Shown here: positions 41,027-47,261 of the stretch, in pieces
How positions within the stretch are numbered: position 1 is the first letter of the stretch
How the letters are laid out: every line of letters begins with the position of its first letter
NCBI GenBank assembly: GCA_017622295.1
Contig: JAGARK010000022.1
Location: 1 to 47,261, forward strand
Length of the DNA: 47,261 nt
Direction of reading: 5' to 3'
Source of the DNA: Oscillospiraceae bacterium
GTDB taxonomy: Bacteria; Bacillota; Clostridia; Oscillospirales; Oscillospiraceae
Translations under genes and position numbers: made by a program
The notes under the pieces: model-generated
The model's input: only the letters and a program-made list of their open reading frames with translations
Databases searched by the model: none
What the model was told of the DNA's origin: nothing

Positions 41027-41716
41027 ATGATCCGAAATTTTGAAGATTTTTGTCGGGAACTGAAGATATGCGGCTTTTCCATGGGTGGCGGCAATGCCAA
41101 GGGCATCTTTGCGCTGATCGACTATGACTGGCTGAATCAGGATACACTGGATACCCCGGTGAAGTGGCACTGTGGTGACCCGGATGTAGACCCTTGGGAA
41201 TGGCGGATGCGGGTGCTGGAGGAACGGACGGACATTGCTTACTCCAAGGTGTTCTTCAAAACCAGCGGCTTTATCATCAAGGAGTGGTATCCCTATTTCT
41301 ATGCCGTCCGCAGAAACGGCGAGACTTTTGAGGAAGCCTACGAACGGGGCGGCATCAGCCACACCGCAAAGCGGATCTATGACATCGTGGATGACGGTTA
41401 TGTGGCGCTCCACGAGATCAAGGCTCTGGGCAGCTTCGGCAAAGAGGATAAGTCGAGCTTTGACCGGGCGATGGTGGATCTGCAAATGGGCATGTTCATC
41501 ACCATGACTGGTCGGAAGCAGAAGAAAAACAAATACGGCATCGAATACGGCTGGAACAGTACTGTGTTCACCACCGTAGAGCATTTCTGGGAAGAGCGGG
41601 ATTACGAAATCCCGGAACTGGATGCCGGTGAAAGCTATGAGAAGATTCGCCAGCAGATCCTGTGGCTGAACCCCATGGCGGAAGAAAAGACCATTCGGAA
41701 GTTTATCAGAGGATAA
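41027..41716 (+). CDS. AlkZ-related protein
   Basis: A 229-residue protein of a family usually labelled AlkZ-related (winged-helix proteins akin to the DNA glycosylase AlkZ/YcaQ; from memory). CGFSMGGGNAKGIFALIDYDW, DPDVDPWEWRMRVLEERTDIAYSKVFF and KEWYPYFYAVRRNGETFEEAY are its recognisable blocks. It lacks the QxQ catalytic motif of AlkZ glycosylases as far as I can see, so DNA repair activity is not implied. GGAAGTGATACC precedes the ATG. First gene of a tight five-gene plus-strand cassette. Confidence 0.6.
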   Translation: MIRNFEDFCRELKICGFSMGGGNAKGIFALIDYDWLNQDTLDTPVKWHCGDPDVDPWEWRMRVLEERTDIAYSKVFFKTSGFIIKEWYPYFYAVRRNGETFEEAYERGGISHTAKRIYDIVDDGYVALHEIKALGSFGKEDKSSFDRAMVDLQMGMFITMTGRKQKKNKYGIEYGWNSTVFTTVEHFWEERDYEIPELDAGESYEKIRQQILWLNPMAEEKTIRKFIRG

Positions 41717-41730
41717 AATGGAGGTACTCT

Positions 41731-42534
41731 ATGGCGGTCATAAAAGGTCTGGAATGGACATTTGATACAGTTGCTTCTACATATGAGAAATTTCGTCCGG
41801 GTTATGTTGAAGAACTATACCAAGAAATATTTGATTACATGCCCATTTCTGAATCGAGTAGAGTAATTGAGGTTGGCATCGGTGGTGGGCAAGCAACATT
41901 GCCACTTTTGCAGACAGGGTGCGAACTGACCGCGGTTGAATATGGGGCACATTTCTCCGAACTGTGCAGAGAGAAGTTTAAAGACTATCCAAAGTTCTCT
42001 GTCATAATCAGCAAGTTTGAGGAAGCAGAGTTTGAGCGTAATGTTTTTGATTTGGTTTTCTCTGCATCAGCATTTCATTGGGTTCCGGAAGAAATTGGTT
42101 ATCCTAAGGTTTTCTCTCTGCTGAAGAATGGTGGGGTATTTGCCAGATTTGCCAATCATCCTTTTAGAGATAAGGGTAATCCAGCTTTGACAGAGGAAAT
42201 TGATCGAATTTATGGCAAATATTATTACAAATTTTATAATCGAAAACAGGAAGTTCCGCAGGAATACAGCGAGGACCAGGCAAATAACCGGGCGCTGATT
42301 GCCGGGAAATACGGCTTCGTGGATATTCGGTATGCTATGTTCCAGAGGACACGGACATTTTCTGCTAAAGAGTATATTACGTTGCTTGGAACATACTCAG
42401 ACCATATTGCTATTGAAGAAACTATGAGAACAGAGTTCTTTGCAAAGATTGAAGAAGCAATCAATAACCACGGCGGCACTATGACTATCTATGATACAAT
42501 GGATTTACAACTTGCGAGAAAACCCAAGGAGTAA
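41731..42534 (+). CDS. Class I SAM-dependent methyltransferase
   Basis: A 267-residue methyltransferase resembling the trans-aconitate-methyltransferase-like group. Motif I is VIEVGIGGGQATLPLL, followed by LTAVEYGAHF and motif IV FDLVFSASAFHWVPEE. The acceptor is unknown. The gene is visibly richer in A/T than its neighbours, in both bases and codons, suggesting recent transfer. ATG 41731 follows GGAGGTACTCT; an in-frame start at 41662 would run inside the preceding gene. Confidence 0.85.
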   Translation: MAVIKGLEWTFDTVASTYEKFRPGYVEELYQEIFDYMPISESSRVIEVGIGGGQATLPLLQTGCELTAVEYGAHFSELCREKFKDYPKFSVIISKFEEAEFERNVFDLVFSASAFHWVPEEIGYPKVFSLLKNGGVFARFANHPFRDKGNPALTEEIDRIYGKYYYKFYNRKQEVPQEYSEDQANNRALIAGKYGFVDIRYAMFQRTRTFSAKEYITLLGTYSDHIAIEETMRTEFFAKIEEAINNHGGTMTIYDTMDLQLARKPKE

Positions 42535-42538
42535 TGTC

Positions 42539-42925
42539 ATGAAAAAACTAATTCTACTCTTTCTGTCGGTGATGCTTCTGACTGCCTGCGGGCAAAAGAC
42601 AGAAAACGGCCAGGAGGCGGTATATATGAATATTACAGCAGAGGAAGCCAAGGAAATTATGGACACCGAGGAAGGCTATATTATCCTCGATGTGAGGACT
42701 CAGGAAGAATATGACGAAGGTCACATCCCCGGTGCGATTCTGATTCCAAATACGGAAATCGAAGCGCGGGCAGAGGAAGTGCTGACAGACAAGGATCAGT
42801 TGATCCTCGTCTACTGCCGCAGCGGACGGCGTAGTAAACTGGCGGCGGAAGCCTTGGTAGAACTAGGCTATACCAACATCAAGGAATTCGGCGGCATCAT
42901 CGACTGGCCTTATGAGGTGGAATAA
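42539..42925 (+). CDS. Rhodanese-domain lipoprotein
   Basis: A 128-residue lipoprotein. The signal peptide KKLILLFLSVMLLTAC ends with lipobox LTAC (Cys about residue 17). A rhodanese domain follows: ILDVRTQEEYDEGHIPGAILIPN, then the active loop VYCRSGRRS with the catalytic cysteine, and LGYTNIKEFGGIIDWPYEVE. It would carry sulfur at the outer face of the membrane. AAGGAGTAATGTC precedes the ATG and overlaps the previous stop. Confidence 0.88.
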   Translation: MKKLILLFLSVMLLTACGQKTENGQEAVYMNITAEEAKEIMDTEEGYIILDVRTQEEYDEGHIPGAILIPNTEIEARAEEVLTDKDQLILVYCRSGRRSKLAAEALVELGYTNIKEFGGIIDWPYEVE

Positions 42926-43332
42926 TGGAAATTCGGCTGGCAGACAGTAAAGATAAGCGGAAGATCATAAAGTATGATAACCACATTCACCATAACAAGG
43001 TGGGCGAATGCATCTGGAATCAGCTTGTATATGTTCTGTGCGATGAAAAGAAAATCGTCGGTGTCTTGCGGTATAGCTTATTCTGGCAATCCATTCCGTT
43101 CCTTGATTTGCTGTACATTGACGAGGACTATCAAGGTAAAGGCTTTGGCAAGCAGATGATGGAACATTGGGAGTCTGTTATGCGGAGAATGAACTACAAA
43201 TATGTTATGCTCTCCACGCAGGAGGACGAAACAGCGAAATACTTCTATGAGAAGCTGGGATACCAAAGAATCGGCGCATTTCTGCCCCCGGAGCAAGATG
43301 CGGATGAGATCATGTATTTGAAAACACTGTAA
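42925..43332 (+). CDS. GNAT family N-acetyltransferase
   Basis: A 135-residue acetyltransferase. The acetyl-CoA site is IDEDYQGKGFGKQMMEHWE (motif A, Q/RxxGxG/A near residues 71-76), followed by MLSTQEDETAKYFYEKLGYQRIGAF. Substrate unknown. Its ATG overlaps the rhodanese stop by one base. Confidence 0.88.
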   Translation: MEIRLADSKDKRKIIKYDNHIHHNKVGECIWNQLVYVLCDEKKIVGVLRYSLFWQSIPFLDLLYIDEDYQGKGFGKQMMEHWESVMRRMNYKYVMLSTQEDETAKYFYEKLGYQRIGAFLPPEQDADEIMYLKTL

Positions 43333-43349
43333 AGAGAGGTGTGACGGTT

Positions 43350-44156
43350 ATGCTGTATAATGCGAAAAACGGCACATTGAAGATCGGCGGCACGACTATG
43401 GACTACATCCGTTTTGGCACCGGTGAGAGAATCCTTGTGATGCTGCCCGGACTGGGTGACGGTTTGCGATCCATGAAAGGCACGGCTTTGCCCATGGCAT
43501 TCATGTACCGGGAATTTGCCAAGGACTTCACGGTCTATGCCTTCAGCCGCAAAAATGTGCTGCCCGAGGGCTACACCACCCGTGATATGGCCCGGGATCA
43601 GGCAGAAGCCATGGAGCAGCTGGGCATCGAATGCGCGGATATTTTCGGCGTTTCCATGGGCGGAATGATCGCACAGCACCTTGCTATTGACTACCCGAAA
43701 AAGGTGGGTAAGCTGATCCTGACCGTCACCTCTGCCAGACCCAATCCGATTCTGATAGAATCCATCGACGAATGGGTATCCTGCGCCAAGCGGGATGACC
43801 ACACCGCGCTGATGGACAGCAACGTCCGGCGGATTTATTCGGAAGGGTACTACCGCAAGAATAAATGGATGGTGCCGATCATGGGTAAGCTGACGAAACC
43901 CAAATCCTATGACCGATTCTTCGTCCAGGCGGATGCCTGCCTGACCCACGATGCCTACGAAAGCCTGAATCAGATCAAGGCTCCTACACTGGTCATCGGC
44001 GGCGAAAAAGACTTCTCTCTGGGCGGTGATGCATCCAGAGAAATTGCCGCAAAGATCCCCGGCGCCAAACTGCGTATGTACGAACAGTGGGGCCATGGCC
44101 TGTATGAGGAAGCAAAAGATTTCAACCAGACAGTTAAGGGTTTCTTGATCAAATAA
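43350..44156 (+). CDS. Alpha/beta-hydrolase
   Basis: A 268-residue alpha/beta-hydrolase. The oxyanion region is VMLPGLGDG, the nucleophile elbow GVSMGGM, the acid probably the Asp in VIGGEKDFSLGG, and the histidine lies in EQWGHGLYEE. Substrate unknown. ATG 43350 follows AGAGGTG; the GTG at 43341 is inside that site. Last gene of the cassette, followed by a hairpin. Confidence 0.87.
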   Translation: MLYNAKNGTLKIGGTTMDYIRFGTGERILVMLPGLGDGLRSMKGTALPMAFMYREFAKDFTVYAFSRKNVLPEGYTTRDMARDQAEAMEQLGIECADIFGVSMGGMIAQHLAIDYPKKVGKLILTVTSARPNPILIESIDEWVSCAKRDDHTALMDSNVRRIYSEGYYRKNKWMVPIMGKLTKPKSYDRFFVQADACLTHDAYESLNQIKAPTLVIGGEKDFSLGGDASREIAAKIPGAKLRMYEQWGHGLYEEAKDFNQTVKGFLIK

Positions 44157-44170
44157 TACTTAATAAGAAC

Positions 44171-44220
44171 ACTCCCTGAAGGATGCTGTGTTGGCATTCA
44201 TCGGGGAGCGTTTGCTTTTC
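44171..44220 (+). terminator. Hairpin terminator at end of cassette
   Basis: An imperfect 15-bp stem, ctccctgaaggatgc / gcattcatcggggag, followed by a T-rich run. Outer arms match those of the hairpin at 40268-40302. Confidence 0.65.
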
Positions 44221-44245
44221 TATAGACAAAAGGAGTAATGTTCGC

Positions 44246-44277
44246 AGAAAGTTTCGCAAGTGATTGCGAAACTTTCT
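44246..44277. promoter_or_regulatory. Long perfect dyad upstream of XRE-hsdMS
   Basis: agaaagtttcgcaa (44246-44259) and ttgcgaaactttct (44264-44277) form a 14-bp perfect inverted repeat with spacer gtga, touching the -35 of the promoter. It is well placed as an operator for the XRE regulator encoded next (inference); there is no U-run of a terminator. Confidence 0.6.
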
Positions 44278-44305
44278 TGCACTTCGAAGCGATTAGGTGT
44301 ATAAT
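44277..44305 (+). promoter_or_regulatory. Promoter of restriction-modification operon
   Basis: TTGCAC (44277-44282), 17 nt, TATAAT (44300-44305). Confidence 0.75.
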
Positions 44306-44339
44306 ACAATCAGATTTGCATACGTATGGAGGTTCTTCT

Positions 44340-44555
44340 ATGGCCATTTCATATAACAAGCTTTGGAAACTGCTGATTGACAAGAGAATGAGCAAGGCCG
44401 ACCTGCGTCGCGCTGCTGGCATTGCTCCCAATACAATGACCAAACTTCGCAGAGATGAAGAAGTGTCTATGGCTGTGCTGATTAAAATTTGTACTGCACT
44501 GAATGCAAATATCGGAGATATCATGGATCTTACACCTGAGCAGGAGGTAATGTAA
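44340..44555 (+). CDS. XRE-family helix-turn-helix regulator
   Basis: A 71-residue Cro/C1-type protein, essentially only the DNA-binding domain. The KLWKLLIDKRMSKADLRRAAGIAPNTMTKLRRDEEVSM region holds the helix-turn-helix (about residues 18-40), followed by IKICTALNANIGDIMDL. The small size and position fit a controller of the type I RM genes, the next gene starting 1 nt after its stop. GGAGGTTCTTCT precedes ATG 44340. Confidence 0.85.
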   Translation: MAISYNKLWKLLIDKRMSKADLRRAAGIAPNTMTKLRRDEEVSMAVLIKICTALNANIGDIMDLTPEQEVM

Positions 44556-44556
44556 T

Positions 44557-46059
44557 ATGGCGGATAAGAACACAGCCGGTATCGGCTTTGAGAAACAGAT
44601 TTGGGACGCAGCATGTGTACTTCGTGGCAATATTGATGCTTCCGAGTATAAGAGTGTTGTGCTGGGACTAATCTTCCTGAAGTACATTTCCGATCGCTTT
44701 GAAGAGAAGTACCAGGAACTGTTAGCTGAAGGTGACGGTTTTGAAGAAGATATCGACGAGTACATCTCCGAAGGCATCTTCTTTGTGCCTGCCAATGCTC
44801 GTTGGAGAGTGATCGCCTCCAAGGCGCACACTCCCGAAATTGGCACTGTCATTGATGATGCTATGCGTGCGATCGAGAAGGAAAATAAGCGGTTGAAAGA
44901 CATCCTGCCTAAGAACTTTGCTCGTCCGGAGTTAGACAAGCGCAGGCTGGGCGACGTGGTGGACCTGTTCACCAATATCCAGATGATTGAACATGGCAGC
45001 GAGAAGGATATTTTGGGCCGAACCTACGAATATTGCCTTTCCAAGTTCGCAGAGCAGGAAGGCAAGCTGGCTGGTGAATTCTATACGCCCTCTTGTGTGG
45101 TTCGGACGTTGGTTGAGGTGCTGCAGCCCTATAATGGTCGCGTATACGATCCTGCCTGTGGCAGTGGTGGCATGTTCGTCCAGTCTGCAAAGTTTATTGA
45201 GCGGCACAGCGGAAATATCAATAATCTGTCTGTGTACGGCCAGGACTCCAATCCCACCACATGGAAGATGGCACAGATGAATCTGGCAATCCGTGGTATC
45301 GAAGCCAATCTGGGTGAGTACAATGCAGACACTTTCTTCAATGACTGTCATCCTACCCTGCGGGCTGATTATATCATGGCGAATCCTCCCTTCAATCTGT
45401 CTGACTGGGGCGCAGATAAGCTGAAGGATGATGTTCGCTGGAAGTATGGTATGCCTCCTGCCGGTAATGCTAACTTTGCATGGCTGCAACACATGATCCA
45501 CCATCTGGCACCCAACGGCAAAATCGGTATGGTGCTTGCGAACGGATCCCTTTCCTCCCAGTCTGGTGGTGAAGGCGAGATTCGCAGAAATATCATCAAT
45601 GCGGATCTAGTGGAATGTATTGTGGCAATGCCCACCCAGCTGTTCTATACGACCCAAATTCCTGTCTCTTTGTGGTTCCTTGCGAAGAATAAGAAGCAGA
45701 AGGGCAAGACCCTGTTCATCGATGCCCGGAAGATGGGAACCATGGTTACCCGGAAACTGCGAGAACTGACTGAAGAAGATATCACAAAGATTGCGGATAC
45801 CTACAATGCCTATGTAGACGATACCCTGGAGGATACTAAGGGTTTCTGTGCTGTGGTAACTACAGAAGAAATCGCCAAGCAGGACTATATCCTCACTCCC
45901 GGCCGCTATGTCGGTATTGAGGAGCAGCAGGAAGACGGAGAGCCCTTTGAGGAGAAGATGACCAGGCTGACGAGTGAACTCTCCGAACTGTTTGCTCAGT
46001 CGCATGAGCTGGAGACTGAAATCCGGCAGAAACTGGGGGCGATTGGATATGAGATATAA
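44557..46059 (+). CDS. hsdM: Type I restriction-modification DNA methylase (M subunit)
   Basis: A 500-residue N6-adenine methylase subunit. An N-terminal helical domain HsdM_N (about 8-140: FEKQIWDAACVLRGNIDASEYKSVVLGLIFLKYISDRF) precedes the Rossmann domain with FYTP (175-178), motif I DPACGSG (198-204) and motif IV NPPF (276-279). A coiled C-terminal segment meets HsdS. Size is normal. It methylates one adenine in each half of the target once assembled as M2S. AGGAGGTAATGTAAT precedes the ATG. Confidence 0.95.
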   Translation: MADKNTAGIGFEKQIWDAACVLRGNIDASEYKSVVLGLIFLKYISDRFEEKYQELLAEGDGFEEDIDEYISEGIFFVPANARWRVIASKAHTPEIGTVIDDAMRAIEKENKRLKDILPKNFARPELDKRRLGDVVDLFTNIQMIEHGSEKDILGRTYEYCLSKFAEQEGKLAGEFYTPSCVVRTLVEVLQPYNGRVYDPACGSGGMFVQSAKFIERHSGNINNLSVYGQDSNPTTWKMAQMNLAIRGIEANLGEYNADTFFNDCHPTLRADYIMANPPFNLSDWGADKLKDDVRWKYGMPPAGNANFAWLQHMIHHLAPNGKIGMVLANGSLSSQSGGEGEIRRNIINADLVECIVAMPTQLFYTTQIPVSLWFLAKNKKQKGKTLFIDARKMGTMVTRKLRELTEEDITKIADTYNAYVDDTLEDTKGFCAVVTTEEIAKQDYILTPGRYVGIEEQQEDGEPFEEKMTRLTSELSELFAQSHELETEIRQKLGAIGYEI

Positions 46060-47242
46060 CTGGGAAACTCGTCCGTTAGGTGAGTTGGTGAAATTCTCAT
46101 CAGGGGGAACACCGAGTAAAAAGAATCCAGAATACTGGAATGGTAATATACCGTGGATCAGTGCTAAGACAATGAAAGATGAACGCTTGTCAACATCTGA
46201 TTTGATGATTTCGGCAGAGGGTTTGGCAGCAGGAAGCAAACTTGCTCCAGTCGGAAGCTTACTGCTTTTGACAAGAGGGAGTGGCTTGTTTAATGGAATC
46301 CCTCTGTGCATCGTTGAGAAACCAGTAGCTTTTAACCAAGATGTAAAATGTATTGAGTCGTGTGCTGATGTTAGCAACAAGTTTATTTTCTACTGGTTGA
46401 AATCACAGGAGGAGTACCTGAAAGCCAAATTAGAGGTCACTGGAATAGGCGCAGGAAAGTTTGATACCAAATTTCTGCAAGAATTGAATGTGCCCATTCC
46501 TTGCAAAGAAGACCGAGATAAAATAGTATCAATTGCTGAGTCAATCAGCAAAAAAATAATAATCAATACAAAGATAAACGATAATTTACAGCAGCAAGCG
46601 TATGCGTATTATTTGCGGCTGTTCGTTGAAAATGGCGATCCATCTTGGCGTGTAGGCACTATTGCCGATCTTGGTGCCGTTGTGGGTGGGGGAACACCGT
46701 CGAAAGCGAAGCCCGAATACTACACAGAAGATGGTATCGCATGGATTACTCCCAAAGATCTTTCCATTGACAAGTCCAAGTTTATCGCACATGGCGAAAA
46801 CGACATTTCCGAACTAGGATATCGGAACAGCAGCGCAACTATTATGCCTGTTGGTACCGTTCTCTTCAGTTCGAGAGCTCCGATCGGCTACATTGCAATT
46901 GCCAGCAATGAAGTAACCACCAACCAAGGTTTCAAATCTGTGGTGCCGCACTCCCAAATTGGCACTCCGTTTGTTTACTACTTTTTACTTCACAATTTGC
47001 CGCTGATAGAAAGCAAGGCGTCTGGCTCAACATTCAAAGAAGTCTCCGGCTCAGTTATGAAATCAGTGGAAGCTTTGATTCCAGATAGTGACACCATCGC
47101 AAAATTCAACGATTTCTGCCGTCCGGTTTTTGCGATGCAGGAAAAACTGGAGCAGGAAAATAGAAAATTGGCCGCAATGCGCGATTCACTTCTGCCACGT
47201 CTTATGAGTGGCGAAATCGACGTAGCAGACGTCGATGCTTAA
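46049..47242 (+). CDS. hsdS: Type I restriction-modification specificity subunit
   Basis: A 397-residue specificity subunit with two target-recognition domains. Each begins with the same element: LVKFSSGGTPSKKNPEYWNGNIPWI (about 13-37) and AVVGGGTPSKAKPEYYTEDGIAWIT (about 210-234). Conserved coiled-coil spacers follow each (about 150-190 and 355-397). It binds the two halves of a split DNA target, which cannot be read from sequence. It overlaps hsdM by 11 nt. The gene is complete, ending 19 nt before the window edge. hsdR is not seen. Confidence 0.93.
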   Translation: MRYNWETRPLGELVKFSSGGTPSKKNPEYWNGNIPWISAKTMKDERLSTSDLMISAEGLAAGSKLAPVGSLLLLTRGSGLFNGIPLCIVEKPVAFNQDVKCIESCADVSNKFIFYWLKSQEEYLKAKLEVTGIGAGKFDTKFLQELNVPIPCKEDRDKIVSIAESISKKIIINTKINDNLQQQAYAYYLRLFVENGDPSWRVGTIADLGAVVGGGTPSKAKPEYYTEDGIAWITPKDLSIDKSKFIAHGENDISELGYRNSSATIMPVGTVLFSSRAPIGYIAIASNEVTTNQGFKSVVPHSQIGTPFVYYFLLHNLPLIESKASGSTFKEVSGSVMKSVEALIPDSDTIAKFNDFCRPVFAMQEKLEQENRKLAAMRDSLLPRLMSGEIDVADVDA

Positions 47243-47261
47243 GCCGCTAAATTATCGTTTA

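Noticed and set aside
1-47261. CRISPR array, prophage structural genes, transposases
   Set aside because: No regularly spaced direct repeats, and no Cas, capsid, tail or transposase proteins were seen on either strand.

Overview
The window looks like a chromosomal piece of a GC-rich, strictly anaerobic gut Firmicute of the Oscillospiraceae type (inference). The signs are strong AGGAGG-type ribosome binding sites, Gram-positive lipoproteins, oligopeptide/nickel-type and sugar ABC systems with lipoprotein binding proteins, a ferredoxin-type aldo/keto reductase, an AGCS alanine carrier, a GH94 cellobiose phosphorylase and short intergenic regions with clear hairpin terminators. Gene order and direction change often, as in a core chromosome. 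The last 7 kb is more accessory in character.

Left part (1-17.7 kb). A tRNA-Asp on the minus strand is followed by its terminator and a three-hairpin repeat. Next come a small kinase-like protein, an operon of two alpha/beta-hydrolases and an ATP-grasp ligase, and a ZIP metal transporter divergent from a DUF523 protein. After these lie a membrane-anchored PQQ-like beta-propeller protein, an AGCS sodium:alanine symporter divergent from a MATE exporter, a eukaryote-type glycogen branching enzyme divergent from a sugar-phosphate isomerase/epimerase, a YdcF-type membrane protein and a nitroreductase. A roughly 310-nt region with its own promoter and terminator but no convincing ORF (15547-15856, minus) is a candidate structured RNA. 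An aldo/keto reductase and a SnoaL-like protein follow.

Middle part (17.7-31.2 kb). A five-gene peptide/nickel-type ABC importer is followed by a two-component system embedded among membrane proteins. Two of these, one on each side, are paralogous two-helix proteins. Next is an operon of a Uup-type ABC-F protein, a small membrane protein and a methyltransferase. On the minus strand a 29-residue six-cysteine peptide gene with its own promoter precedes a secreted LysM-CAP protein, separated from it only by a terminator. A divergent peptide deformylase with altered motifs and a flavin reductase complete this part.

Sugar locus (31.3-39.8 kb). GH94 cellobiose phosphorylase and GH1 beta-glucosidase face away from a LacI-type regulator, a sugar-binding lipoprotein and two MalF/MalG-type permeases. 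Together they would import cello-oligosaccharides and split them by phosphorolysis and hydrolysis. The two promoter regions share a near-identical 15-bp operator-like site. No ATPase is encoded here, so a shared one is presumably used.

Right part (39.9-47.3 kb). A second copy of the three-hairpin repeat lies next to a terminator and the 3' half of a tRNA-Pro, which looks like the scar of a tRNA-targeting integrative element. Beyond it are a DUF6512 membrane protein, a five-gene cassette (AlkZ-related protein, methyltransferase, rhodanese lipoprotein, GNAT acetyltransferase, alpha/beta-hydrolase), and a type I restriction-modification locus (XRE regulator, hsdM, hsdS) behind a long perfect dyad. 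No hsdR is visible before the window ends.
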